Shown here: piece by piece, positions 12,140 through 24,070 of the stretch
How positions within the stretch are numbered: position 1 is the first letter of the stretch
How the letters are laid out: each line of letters starts with the position of its first letter
NCBI GenBank assembly: GCA_021018995.1
Contig: CM037584.1
Location: forward strand, 146,895,317-146,959,316
Length of the DNA: 64,000 nt
Reading direction: 5' to 3'
Source of the DNA: Chloranthus sessilifolius
Lineage: Eukaryota > Streptophyta > Magnoliopsida > Chloranthales > Chloranthaceae
Translations under genes and position numbers: made by a program
The notes under the pieces: generated by a model
What the model was told of the DNA's origin: nothing
Databases searched by the model: none
Seen by the model: only the letters and a program-made list of their open reading frames with translations

Positions 12140-12410
12140 TACACAGACCTGGCGCAACTAATACCTGCGCCCAGGTTGCAGGGCACTATTTTTACACTGG
12201 CGCAACTATTAGTTGCGCCAAGGTAAAAAAAGGTGGATTTTAAAGCCGGCGCAACTAATAGGTTGCAGGGCACTATTTTTACACTGGTGCAACTATTAAT
12301 TGCGCCAAGGTAAAAAAAGGTGGATTTTGAAGCCGGCACAACTATTAGTTGCGCCAATTATAATTTCCAATTTTTTGCACTAGCGCAACTAATATATGCG
12401 CCATACAAAA
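12140..12410. repeat. palindromic GCGCAACTATTAGTTGCGC repeat block
   Basis: Six imperfect copies of the palindrome (core gcgcaactattagttgcgcc) lie near 12150, 12200, 12246, 12284, 12333 and 12380. Three more copies lie in the LTR of the same element near 14391, 14488 and 14535. Confidence 0.85.
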
Positions 12411-12928
12411 TCTGCTGCACCAGAATGTTTGACAGCAGCCACCAACACCCGAAATGAGTCTCTTTTTTGGTTTTTTGTGGAAGCTAGGCTTCCAGGAACT
12501 GAGCTATTTTTTAGTGATCGATTCTCTCCTCACCGCACCTAAAGGGTTTGAGTCCGGTATAACTCGCTAACGCGCTCCCCAAGGGTTTTAAGCTTCGGAA
12601 TGGGAACCCACCCGATATACCTCCAGCACAAGCACTTTCTCAGATACTAGGTGGGCTGGGACTTTTCTGGATCATCACCACTAGGGGCTACCGCCATACT
12701 AAGACTCAGGTAGTTGTATGTGTGCCTAAACCCAATCCTTTGAAAATCTACCCCATAAAAACAAATTAATTAAGCTCCCTAACTTGGTTCAATTTTAATT
12801 TTTTCAAAGCTTTTCTCTTTTTTTGGAAGTTTTCTTTAGTTCAAAGACCGGGAGTGATTATCCCGTGCCACCACTACGGACCGGTGTCCACTGTTAGGAT
12901 ATGACAAGAAATAAGGAAAAAATGACGG

Positions 12929-13270
12929 GGCCAGTCAAGCAACTAGGCAGAAAATATAAAGTGCTGAAATTTAAAACCGCATCGTAAAGGTAAGTAAGAA
13001 AGGTGCCAGTCAAGTGACTAGGCAAAAATTACTGAAATTTAAAGCCGAAATATAGGGGTAAGTAAAAAAGATGCCAGTCAAGTGACTAGGTAAAAATTAC
13101 TGAAATTTAAAGCCGAAACGTAGGTAAGCAAGAAAGGTGCCAGTCAAGTGACTAGGCAAAAATTGCTGAAATTTAAAGCCGAAACGTAGGGGTAAGTAAA
13201 AAGGTGCCAATCAAGTGACTAGGCAAAGATTGCTGAAATTTAAAGCCGAAACGTAGGGGTAAGTAAAATG
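12929..13270. repeat. tandem repeat of about 67 bp, five copies
   Basis: The motif 'gccagtcaagtgactagg' recurs at about 12930, 13005, 13073, 13139 and 13206. Between copies lies 'ctgaaatttaaagccgaaac' followed by 'gtaggggtaagtaa'. Spacing is 75, 68, 66 and 67 bp. The array ends about 120 bp from the primer binding site. Confidence 0.9.
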
Positions 13271-13388
13271 ACGTAATCAGAGGGGTGAGTAAAAGAAAAA
13301 GTTAAAAAATGCACTAAAAAATAGCAATAAAAGATTAGTAAAAATAAAAAATAAATGGGCCAAGTTCAAGGGGAAGCTCTACTAGCTA

Positions 13389-13407
13389 CTCCCCAGCAGA
13401 GTCGCCA
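13389..13407 (-). other. primer binding site of element 1
   Basis: On the minus strand it reads TGGCGACTCTGCTGGGGAG, two bases after the end of the 5' LTR. This is the classical tRNA-primed start site of Tat-group elements. Confidence 0.85.
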
Positions 13408-13409
13408 TC

Positions 13410-14945
13410 TGTGCAACCGTGAGAATCGAGACGATCTCATCGCGACGATGGGCTCTCTAATGAAAAATATAGAGTTGCCACCCAGAGCTTTCGATGTCCC
13501 GAGATACCTAGTTTATTTTTATGAGAACCGAAGTGCTAAAAATATGACTCTGAATCCGGTCTACACAAAAGGCTCTTGGGTAGGGGCTTCGGTTATCGAT
13601 CGGGAAGGTGTTAGGCACCCGATCAACCCGCTTAACGCGGTCTCTACTAATGGCCAAAAATAAAATGAAGTGAAAGAAAAGAAAATAGCTTCCTCTTGCC
13701 CAAAAGGGCTTAGAATCCTATTTGTGCCCCTCCATTCCTACCAAAAAATCGGTGGCATAACGGCACAAATGGGAGGATGGAGGGAGCTAGAAAGAGATAG
13801 GAGAAGAAAGGGGAGAGTTGGAGCCCTCGGGCCCTTGTAGCACCGTAGGAGAGCCTTGCTTGGCTTGCTTTTGATGAGCTTTTTGAGGCTTGTATGGTGG
13901 AAAGAGGGGTTCTAACCTCTAAGGCTTGCTAACTAAGAAGTAGAGAGGGAAGGTGAATGAGTAGCATATACCTAAACTAAGGGATCTAAGGTGAAAAATA
14001 TCACTCAAAGGAGGTTTTAGAATTCTGAAATTTGTATGAGAAGTGTGCACCAAAGGGAGAAAGATCTTCTCACTTCAAGCTCTTTCTCTCTTAGGCCAAA
14101 ATTCTCAACCCTTAAGCAAGAAGGGTGGCTCTCTATTTATAGAGAAAGGGAGGATTAGTGAGGGGTTAAAGTCCTAATTGGATTAGCAATTAGGTAATGG
14201 GCAATCTAAGGTTTTCCAGGATTTTTTTAGCCTTGACATGTGTGGGGAGGTCCTCCAATGGTGGATGATGGGGTGAGGCCTAAAGTCACTTGAAGGGGTG
14301 TAAATAGGCTTCAAAAGGGTGCAACAGAACTAGCTAAACACACCCCAAAGGTCAAGGTGGTCAACAAGTCAAACCCCAATCACGATTTTAGCGCAACTAT
14401 TAGTTCGCCCGAGGCAAATCTGATAAAGCGATGATGAACGAGCTTGAAAGTTGGCCTTGCGAGGGGTGGGGGGACCTATTTTTACCTAGCGCAACTATTA
14501 GTTGCGCCAGGCCATTTCTGGGGGGAAAATGGCATGGCGCAACTATTAGTTGCGCCAGGTAAAAATCCCTCTAAAAAAGCTCCATTTTTAAATGGTCATA
14601 ACTTTTGATATACAACTCCGATTGAGGTAATTCTTAGCTCGTTGGAAATCTGGAGAAGTCCTCTTTCCAATGGTATATTATTTGATATTAGTAAAAGACC
14701 TCAGCTAGTTCTGGTATACCACTCTTTATCCATTGCCCGGGAAGGTTAGGTTTAGGGTTTGGAATGGGTTCTAAGGGTCGGGGCTGGTTTCTAAAGGTTT
14801 GGGATAGGTTCGTAAGGGATTTAGGGTGATTCCAAAGGGTTTAAGGTGATTCTTAAGGATTCCATACATGCCGTCAAAAGCTCGAAAATGCGCCTCTCTC
14901 GAAATGTGTTTCGATCGGGCCTTGGGCCAAATTTGGGTGTCTACA
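13410..14945 (-). repeat. 5' LTR of element 1 (1536 bp)
   Basis: On the minus strand it begins TGTAGACACCCAAATTTG at 14945 and ends ...GGTTGCACA at 13410, just before GA and the PBS. Its outer end matches positions 1-18. A strong TATA box lies inside at 14133-14142. It carries three palindromic GCGCAACTA units at 14390-14560. Confidence 0.9.
14133..14142 (-). promoter_or_regulatory. TATA box in LTR of element 1
   Basis: The minus strand reads CTATAAATAGAGAG, a textbook plant TATA box. It lies about 800 bp into the LTR and would drive transcription towards gag and pol. Confidence 0.65.
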
Positions 14946-15089
14946 GAGCCAATCAGGTACATCTAGACCCAAAAATCTCTATATAGATGTCAAAATCTTT
15001 TCATTCCTTTTTACACTTATCACTGGGGGCATCCCCCCTATATATACAATATACACATGCCATGGATAAAAAAATACAGGCATGCACCC

Positions 15090-16503
15090 CTACTCCCTAC
15101 GCTGTCGCTGGGATGGTCGATCACCACTGTCCCCGGTATCATCAACTCGGAGGTCCATAGACTGATCGTCAAAAAACACAATCTCAGCACCTAGAGTCCT
15201 CGGAACCTTTAGACGACGAGGCCCTGCCACAGAACCCCCCTCACTCGCCTGACTAACAGATCGCCTCGATCGCGAATGAGGAGGATACCTCGCAAGAACC
15301 TCACAAACAACATAATCCTCAAGAGCATCACTCCTGACATAATCATGGGACATGTGACGAGATTGCCTAGCCGAGGAACCCGTAGCCATCGACTCCGACC
15401 CACCAAGCAAACGAGTCGACCCCTCAACAAAGACTCATATCCTAAAAGATCAAAATAAAACAAAAAAAAAAACATACGCATGATGATCTATACCTGCCCC
15501 GCATGCATATCCTTAAATAGACCGCGCGCAGTCTAAAGATCTGAAGACCAACGATGACCCCTCAACGCCTCCCTCCACATGTGCATCCGCGGAAATGTGA
15601 ACCTCACCTCCAACGAAACCCCCGGACGAAGAAAAGTGAAGTGATCATATGCCCAAAGCTAGAAAACAAAATAGAGGAAATGCTAAGTAGATGCTACTAT
15701 CAAAAGACCAAGAAAAAAAATAGAGACTCTATGACTTTAATTAACTAAAACTCACCTGAAGGAAGGGAAGGAAACCTCCGATCGTCACGACGCCCCGTCC
15801 TCAACGGTAAAGCTACTCATATAGATGCGCCAATGCGGCCACACCCCACGCATAGGTGGGGTCTCGATCCAAGTCCCCAAGAATCATCAAAAATAACTCG
15901 GTGACGCATCCCCGAGTCGAAGCACCCTATCTGCAGCCAACCCGGCTCCTGGACAGCCACTATCACACAACGCGCCTCATAAGATGCCTTCGCCTCCGAA
16001 TGGCGCATCGGGGGGACAAAGACACTCGTAAACGTATCAAAAAACAATGTGGCCCGAACTACACCTAGCCCCGATCCGCTCGACCTATATGGCACACCCA
16101 AAATCTCCTCACACACTGCTAAATACTCTCCTGCCATCCGCCCTGTGATCAGCTCACCCTTGAAACGAAGGTAGGTAACGTGGACCCAGTCCTCTGGAGC
16201 CGGCAATATCATACCAACTGAAAAGAGAACCGCCTGATGCCTCTCCCTCCACCTCTCCAAGATGACCGCGATCAAGCCACGATCGACCTGAAAGGGCTTC
16301 AATGCTAGGATCAGTCTAAAATTGAAAGACACCAGCCGCGCCTGCTGAAACTCCGACAAGGCACGGTACCAAGTATGAGACTCGGTCCATGCCACCTCCC
16401 CGACAGCATCGGTCCGACCCTCGGAAATCTCACCCATCTCCGCCCCTAACATCCTCTCCAACTCAGGAACAGTAAGATCGCACCCACCAATACCCTCGCC
16501 CTC
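15090..16503 (-). pseudogene. antisense plant-mobile-domain-like ORF in element 2
   Basis: The main segment, 15817-16578 (likely Met at 16503, MEGEG), resembles the plant mobile domain (PMD) found in MAIN-like proteins and in some gypsy elements. Matching motifs are ARLVSFNFRLILALKPFQVDR, AVILERWRERHQAVLFSVGM, PAPEDWVHVTYLRFKGELITG-like blocks and EYLAVCEEILGVP. Splice-like signals define a donor after 15756, an exon at 15658-15494 (LWAYDHFTFLRPGVSL, FPRMHMW) and a last exon 15441-15090 with a Ser/Arg-rich tail. In-frame stops at 15817-15819 and inside the middle exon show decay. It lies antisense to the host element, between pol and the 3' LTR. The function of such ORFs is unknown. Confidence 0.6.
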
Positions 16504-16578
16504 CATCCTAAAATGAAGAGCTTGAAAAACTAAAAAGAACGAAGGAAACGATGCCTCAAATGAATTGTCAGATAGCAA

Positions 16579-19500
16579 ATATCATGAAAACACAAAAATT
16601 AGAATACAAAGAAATAAGAAAATAGAGAAACAAAGACTAAAACGAATCGCGCGACAAAAATGAAAAGTTTTGAACTATTTATAGGACATGCCAAAATCGC
16701 GCGCATAAATTCATGCGCTCAAACCAATCACGCACCACTCTCATCGCACTTAACTCGCATCACACGACCAGTCTTGAGTGTGTAACCTAATCGGTGCCCA
16801 CTCAAACCAACCCGACCATCTGGTTGCACGCAGCCTACTAGGCGCGTAATCGCTTCAAGCGACCACACAGTGGCGCCCGAATGCCAATGGTCACCCATAC
16901 AGTGACCAGCCGCCACCCTAATCACACACCCGGTACCATGCATTTAACTCAATCAAATGCCCAAAAACTGTCGCTTAACGACGTTCTGATGCTCTGAACA
17001 CGCATCCACCCTCTAGCGTGCAATTAATTTATGCGCTCGGAGTGAAGCACGCAATTCCGCTAAAACACAAAGAAAAAAAATGCCCAAGATAGCATGTTCA
17101 CAGGCCTAAATTGGGTGATCTCCGACACTAATTATTGGCCTAAAGCACGCCCTTGTTAAGCCCGATCCAAAATATTTTGGACTTAAAGAAATATGCACCC
17201 CAATAACTAAAAGAAAATGCTCCAGACTAAGATCAAACTAAAAAAAATGCCCCAACACCATTTACACACTCCAACCAAAACTAAATAAAAAAAAACTTGC
17301 CCCAACTAAGGCGAAACTAAACAAGAAAAATATCCCCATCATTCATACACTCCAACTAAGCCTAAACTAAGTCAAAACAAAAAAATGCTCCTAACATGCC
17401 CCGATCCAAAATAAATAAATTAAACAAGTAAACCTCGCACTCAAAATAAATCAAATAAGCTACAAAATAAACTAGACCTGAATTTATAAAAGAAATTAAA
17501 ATTATAATCTCTTCATAAATAAATAAAATCATTACAAAATACACCGAGGGCTTACCCTCTGAATATAAAACTTTAAACAAGAAACTAAAAAAAAAATAGC
17601 CCATTCAGGCAATGCCCGAATCCGAATTTATTCGAGACTCTAGAAATCTCGGAGAAGTCCGGAGGGGGGAAGCACCCTAAACAAATTCTAGCCGTAATTA
17701 CCTCTTTCCCTTGCCCCGAGCTAGCAGAAAAGAAAGAATGGCTCACAGAAAGCCACCCAAGCCCTGCGAGATCTACCCTTAGAAGCTCACCTTAGAAACT
17801 ATAATGAGGGAGAGCAACTAACATGGAATCCATAGAGCCTACCGAAGAAAAATAAGCATTGGTCACGAGAATTCTGAGCCTACCTTATCCTTGGGTTTCC
17901 TTTCTATCACCTTTTTCTCCTCCACCTCTTCCCTTAGCATAGCAGCAATTCGACTGCTACATTGCATTCCCAATCCCGTCCATTCTCAATGATCCACTCA
18001 ATAAATACAACTCTTCGGGTCTAAAATCTCAGGATATAAAAAAGAAAAGAAAAAAATATATTAATGAATAAGAAAATGCCCAAAATAAAAAAATGCCTCA
18101 AAACTTTTAATCCCAAACTTGGAATAAAATTCAAAACAACAAGAACCCAAAAATTTTAGCTCACACATTTATAAACTATACCTCTTGAATTATCAAATGA
18201 CAAGTGTCACACCTTTAAACCCTTCCAATCTAATTAAATCTAAACCAAACACATACCCCCTTTGAAAGACCACAATCCATGACAAACTCAGATGGACTAA
18301 TAATCACACAACACTTACCCCTTCAAGGAAACACAAATCCCAAAGCAAAGTAAATAAGCCGATAAGATTTGAACACTTAACACCCATTCAAAAATTTTGA
18401 AAACTCACACCTTTTAACAAGTCACCTCAAGTCAAACAAAAAACTATAACAAAATACCTTAAACTTCACGCTAAAAAATGAAACCCTAAATTGTTTGGGA
18501 CCCCGCCAAGAAAAATGCCCCAACCAAAACCATCAAAACCAAGTAAACCCTCTAAATAAACCCCATAAAACAAATTGAACTCCAAGCTAAACTAAATCCT
18601 GAAATAAGTCAAACAAATCAGATAAATCCAACTAGTCAGCTAATAAGTTTAAACGAATTAATAAGCATGACAAAACAAAAAAAAATGCCTCTTTATTCAT
18701 AACTCAAAATCTTTACAAGTATCACCGAAGGCATACCTCCTGAATTTACAACCCAAAATGAAAACCTAAAACTTTAACCTACAACCTAAAACGAAGATTG
18801 GCTTCAAAACTGAGACGAAACGAGGAGCAGATTCCGCTCGAAGTGTCCAATCGAAGGCTTCAGGGAGAATTGGTTGGGAAACACATCCCTCCACTTTTTA
18901 CTCCTTCTCTTCCGCTATCTTCACCTCCTCCACCGCCGCCTCCTCAACACTACCTTCACTGCTCTCTAAAAAGAACTGATGTGAAGACTAGTGCCCTCAT
19001 TCCCAATACCGCCTACTCCCAGAATAATGCCGTCCACGAGCATCACCTCGCGACGGAGATCACGCGAAATAACGAATATAGAAAGAAACGGCATATCAAT
19101 TGGATAGTTAGATCGCCCAATATCACTAAAACACAAATTTCAGAACATAAGATATCCAGAAAAAGGTTAAAATTTCAGACTAAACTAAAAAATAAAAAAC
19201 AAATGAAAGCTCCCTCGCTTATATAGAGTACGGACTCAATCACGCACCAGAACACTGGTTTTTAACCAAATCACACGTCACACATGATGCACACAATCCA
19301 AAATGCACGCCCTAACTAAAGCGTACAAATAAGCCATCACTCGTGCCAACCGTGCGACGCTCCGATCATGCGCACTCCATGAACCAACAAATTTATCAAA
19401 CGACACACTACCGCTGCGCGACCTAGGTCGCCCTTACACTGACCTGGTGACGCCTCGATCAGGCGCTACGGTTATAGCGCATAACACAATCACACGCACA

Positions 19501-21330
19501 CTTACATGCGCATAAATAGCCCCTCAAGCCTGAGATCGCACGCCCGAAAATAGGCGCGTAATCGTATTAAGTGACCTAAAACAAGCGCTCAATGTCTGAC
19601 TTTGCATCACACTTTGATCAAAATTCACCCGTCCTATCGCATATCCTTGCATGAGAAGGAAGCATCGACATCACCCATTCCCATTGCGATAACGTGTACA
19701 CATGCGATATCACCTCAATATCCAATCCCATCATAATAAATTAACCATATCCTTATGACCCATCGTGAGAAGTCGAAAGTAAATCTCCTGAGAAGGCGAG
19801 CACGCCATCGCTAACTATGCTCAGTCGACATCCCATCGCGAACATCACTACCTGAATAAAAAAAAGCTCAGACAGCACATGCCACGCCATATGACGAAAA
19901 GAGAAAAAGATTAATCATGTCCTATCGCTAAGGCAAAGGGCTCTCTCTCTCTCTCGAATTGATCCCTACGTCCCACCAGGACTCACCCAGCACGCAGCCA
20001 AAGAAAGGGAGAATTCCCAGGTCCCATTGCGACATCATTTCTCCCAAGACATCACATCACAACAGCCAAGCCTTGCCATAGCAGACCTGATGAGAAGAAA
20101 TCTCTGAAGCCCCATCGCGACACTACGATGCCACCAGACCATACAAGCTACGCACAATCTAGGTAAGTATCACCCTCAGGTAAGTACTACCTACTTTTTT
20201 TATTTTACTCAATATTCCTTGTAAATATATAGTTAGCTATGATTAAGTCAAATATTTTCAAAACCCGTCTCTCTTGAATCGCGAATCACTATAGTCCTCC
20301 CATAAGAGACAATCATCAATACTCGCCAAGAAGGTTAGACAGACTATTCGGCATGCCAAGTGTCATCTTGACAACCATAATAACGGTTGGGCCACCTTTT
20401 TTTCCGTTTTACCACCGAATTGATCTTAAGTTAAAATCCCTAAATTTTCAAAACCCTCGATTTTTCAAAATCCCCTTACTAAAAAAAATAAAATAAAATA
20501 AAATAAAAAGAGAGAGAAAAAAAGAAGAACAAAGCAACAAGATAAATAGACCCAACTCACCTTTCTTTAAATACAAAAAAAAAAAATTGATTAAGCGCCC
20601 CATCACCCGCGCATAATAAATTACACTTAAACCTAACCTTTAACTCCAAAGACCCCTGAACTCGTAATCAAGCGCATATCCTACTATGCAGAATTGGATC
20701 AAGCGCACACTCCACTGCGTAGAATCGTTTGTTCAGACACATTAGTACTAGAATTCCCAACTTAGAGGCCGACTCCAGATGAATCAAGCGCACGCGCTAC
20801 TACACAGAATTAAATTGAGCACACCTCACAAGACTCCCACCTTAATTACTAGCCCAAATCTGCCATTCCCCTGGGAAACTGAATATTGAGTATATTCAAT
20901 CTAAGAACTTACAAACGCTTATTAGAAAATGAACGCCTGACACGCATTGGCGTGAGCAATGACGCGCCCGGTCTGACATGACTTGTAAAAGTCTTCGATA
21001 TTACACGATACTTTATTTTATTATTATCAGTCCCTGGACCTTGTTTTGGATATTTGATTGATGCCCCGATACCTCGATTGCATAAAATCTCTCTGTCAAC
21101 CCGTGCCATGAGGCAGGATGCGCCATGGATCCACAGACCCAGAATGTGCCCTTCGACAGCTACCATTTGCCCTTCAAATGCTCCATTTTAGGTTGCGCTG
21201 ATAGATAAGAAAGCTAAGCATATCATGTCAACATCCCCAGTTCACATTTGTGATTTCTCAAGAGAAATGAGAAGACACCTCGAATAAGGGGTGTCTACTT
21301 CTTTGACGCGTTCTTACTTTGCAAGAGCGC
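16579..21330. other. non-coding 3' internal region of element 2
   Basis: This is about 4.7 kb without a convincing gene. It is strongly A-rich on the plus strand from about 17000 to 18800, and contains many short 'aaaaatgcccc' stretches. A 142-codon open stretch at 18798-19226 with a run of Pro (PPPPPPP) has no recognisable domain and is not called as a gene. A CT dinucleotide run lies near 19940. Confidence 0.5.
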
Positions 21331-21346
21331 ACCGAAGAGGGGCATC
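21331..21346 (+). other. polypurine tract of element 2
   Basis: ACCGAAGAGGGGCATC lies immediately before the LTR start TGTAGACACC. It matches the tract of element 1 apart from one base. Confidence 0.85.
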
Positions 21347-21423
21347 TGTAGACACCCCTATTTTGCTCTCTCGAAATATATAAATTTATTCAGTCAACCT
21401 TTGACCTCATAACCCTGATATGA

Positions 21424-21890
21424 GACCATATGCTGAAATAATAGTATATGGCTGGACACAGGCTGAAATAATAGTTTTATGACTCAGGCCCCATACCCCT
21501 GACGTGGGAACCATATACTGAAATAATAGTACATGGCTGAATATAGGCTGAAATAATAGCTCTGTGGCTCAGATCCCGATGTAGGGAGACTATATACTAA
21601 AATAATAGTATATAGTCAGAATGCAGACTGAAATAATAGTCTCACATTTTAGACCCCTAACCCTAATGTGGGACCATATACTGAAATAATAGTATATGGC
21701 TAGACATAGGCTGAAACAATAGTTCTGTGGCTCATGCCCCATACTCTCGATGTGGGAACCATGCACTGAAACAATAGTAAATGGCTGAACACAGGATGAA
21801 AAAATAGCTTTGTGGCTCACATCCCAACGTTGGGAGACTGTATACTAAAACAATAGTATATAGTCGAAATATAGGCTGAAACAGTAACCT
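21424..21890. repeat. tandem repeat, six units of 80-85 bp, with three-unit higher-order period
   Basis: The motif 'ccatatactgaaataatag' or a close variant starts units at about 21424, 21508, 21588, 21673, 21758 and 21838. Units 1-3 match units 4-6 best (period about 250 bp). This indicates duplication of a three-unit block. Confidence 0.85.
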
Positions 21891-22355
21891 GGCATTTCTA
21901 GCCCGACCCGGACCGGAACAACCCTGAATTAAGCGCCTAAAACCAAGTGCTCAATTCAATTACATGCCAAATCACAAGCGCGCAATCAGTCCCTTCTTAG
22001 ACCAGACTTCCTTTCCCCATACCAACTCAAGACTCAATCACACATCTATCATGAGATGCGCGATCGAATTGAGTGCCCCATCACCAACACGCAATTGGCC
22101 TACGCCCGGCCTAGCCTCACCGTCCTTGATCCTTAAGTTTCCTCTATTAAATGCTTTGAGAGTGGCGCTTAATTGGATTACACACCCCAAAATGGACGCG
22201 CAATTAGTTCTAATGCTATTATGACTAAGAAACTCGCTGAGCAAGTCAGCCGGTCGCTTACTGAGTCGGTGACCGACTCAAAGCGATTAAGCACCGGGAG
22301 ATCGACACGCAATTTTATTAAACGCCTGAAACGAGGCATTTAATTGAAGAAAAAC

Positions 22356-22364
22356 CTATAAAAG
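22356..22364 (+). promoter_or_regulatory. TATA box in LTR of element 2
   Basis: CTATAAAAG lies about 1 kb into the LTR on the plus strand, in the expected orientation. Confidence 0.5.
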
Positions 22365-24070
22365 TTTTTTTAAATTTTGACCCAAAAAACAAAAAGGGAG
22401 CAGAGCGAGAGAGAACAAATTTTTTTTGGGATTCCGAAACTAGAGGACTCCGAGAATGAGCACATAGAGCAACCTTACCATGATTTCAAAATTCAAGCAC
22501 ATAATCTTCGAAGTTTCTCTCCGCAGCCCTGGTCCTAGGTAAAAATGTTAGTTTTAGACTTAGAATATTTCTCTTAATTTTAATTATAGATTTTAATTTT
22601 CACTCCGAGACCGTAGCACCCTTTTTTAAACCGCAAATTTTTTATATCTGGCTCTAGTTCTCTGAATTTAGAACCAGTTCTTAAACCGACGGTCTAATTT
22701 ACCAACCCTAGGCTCTAATTTCATTCTAAAATCTCAATTTCTAGTCCTATCATTAATTTTTGGTTCTAGTCCTTGGATTCGAGAACCAATCTTTAATCAT
22801 ATGGTCTGATTTTCTGATTTCGGACCCGAATTCAGTCCTAGAAATTTTAATTTTAATTTTAATTTCTTGATTTAATATTTCTAAAAAATCCTAAATATTA
22901 ATTTTTGTTTATATAATTCTAGTTTCTCAATTTCATTCATAATTATTACTCCGAAATCGACTCTGAAAAATCTAAAAATACTATTTTATAATCCTAAATC
23001 CAATTTATCTTTAATCTCAGCCATTCGATTTATCCAAGGGAGCTTACGGAGAGTACCCGGGAATGAGGCCAATCCTCCTTAGCATAGCGGGCCCAAACCC
23101 TTTTTTTTAGAATTACTTAGTTTCTTTAATTAGGATTATAATATCAGTTCTATAATTTCTTCTTAGAATTTTAGTATTGTCAATTTACATGCTTTACTTT
23201 AATTAAATCCTTAGAATAATTACTTCGATTAGAACTCCAATAAAAATTAGTTCCTTTATTTTAACTAGCTAATTCTAGCATAGTTAATTCCATGCTTTTT
23301 TAGACCCCAGTATCAGTAATCTGTCTTTTATTTTAATTAGAATTTAGTATAATTAATCCATTGCTTTAATTAGATTTCAAGTATAGTTAATTCATTGCTC
23401 TAATCGAAATTTTAATCAAATTAGTTTGTTTCCCTCAATTAGATTTTTTCTATTTTATTCATATAAAATTAATTCATTGCTTAAATTAGAGTTTTAGTAA
23501 AACTAGTTCTCTATTTCAATTAGAATTCTGGTACAACCAGTATACGTGCTTTACTTAGAATTTCAGTACAACTAGCATGCTTAGTTTAATTAAAGGTTCA
23601 TTAAAATTAATATACATATATTCCTAATACAATTAGGAGACCGATGTTAATTGGACTTTTAGTAGTATTAGGACACTATATTAATTAGAATTCTAGTAGT
23701 GCTAGGAAACTAAAATTAATTAGACTCCGGATAGAATTAGAATACTAAATTAAATAAATCATAACAAATCCCCACATAATTAGACTCACAAGAGAATTGA
23801 GAAGTCTAAACTGATTAGAACTACAATAATAACAGGGGAAGGAAAGAAAAATTAAACTATCTAAATTATAAGAAAAGATATAGCTGCTAACGTTCGTAGG
23901 CAGACGATTCAGTAAAGAAGTAACCCACACCCGCTCTAAAGCGTGATCATTGACGTATTGCAACATCGTTAAATATTTGCAACTGGTGATCGCAACAAAC
24001 TAGGAACCTTCCTAAAAAACCCTTTATTTTTAACATTCCAAACGCCGCATCGCTAGAGTCCACTTGCACA

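Larger units (their letters stand above)
11668..13388 (-). other. 5' leader of element 1
   Basis: This is the untranslated leader between the PBS and gag. No protein-coding signature is seen. It contains two unusual repeat blocks described separately: palindromic GCGCAACTA units at 12140-12410 and a 67-bp tandem repeat at 12929-13270. Confidence 0.6.
1..14945 (-). mobile_element. Tat-lineage Ty3/gypsy LTR retrotransposon (element 1), 3' LTR cut by window edge
   Basis: A minus-strand LTR retrotransposon. The complete 5' LTR is at 13410-14945. The PBS, a leader with repeats, gag, and pol in the order protease, reverse transcriptase, RNase H, second RNase H (aRNH), integrase follow towards lower coordinates. 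A polypurine tract at 19-34 borders the first 18 bases of the 3' LTR. Those bases match the outer end of the 5' LTR (14928-14945). The extra aRNH after pol RNase H, the CHHC-type gag finger and a PBS reading TGGCGACTCTGCTGGGGA are hallmarks of the Tat/Ogre/Retand group. All coding regions carry stop codons, so the copy is not autonomous as it stands. The target duplication cannot be checked because the other LTR is outside the window. Confidence 0.9.
14946..24070 (+). mobile_element. 3' portion of a second Tat-type gypsy element (element 2)
   Basis: A plus-strand polypurine tract at 21331-21346 is followed by an LTR starting TGTAGACACC. The LTR start and PPT closely match those of element 1, so this is a related Tat-lineage element. 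Only the region downstream of pol is present, and it starts abruptly at the outer edge of the 5' LTR of element 1. The simplest explanation is that element 1 inserted into element 2 and the left part of element 2 lies beyond the window start. The 3.2 kb on either side of the antisense ORF is mostly A-rich non-coding DNA. Confidence 0.7.
21347..24070 (+). repeat. 3' LTR of element 2 (about 2.7 kb)
   Basis: It begins TGTAGACACCCC and, by similarity to the inner end of the LTR of element 1 (...GCATCG...TTGCACA), ends at CACTTGCACA at 24070. It contains a six-unit tandem array at 21424-21890 and a TATA box at 22356-22364. The right boundary is inferred from that short similarity alone, because the 5' LTR is not available. 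Confidence 0.65.

Noticed and set aside
12139-12357. Open stretch on the minus strand with repeated peptide units
   Set aside because: It only reflects translation of the palindromic DNA repeat in the leader.
12140-14560. CRISPR-like array of short palindromic repeats
   Set aside because: Units are irregularly spaced, lie in a plant retrotransposon, and have no cas genes or unique equal-length spacers.
18798-19226. 142-codon open stretch with a proline run
   Set aside because: No domain, low complexity and A-rich surroundings inside element 2. The composition alone can explain it.
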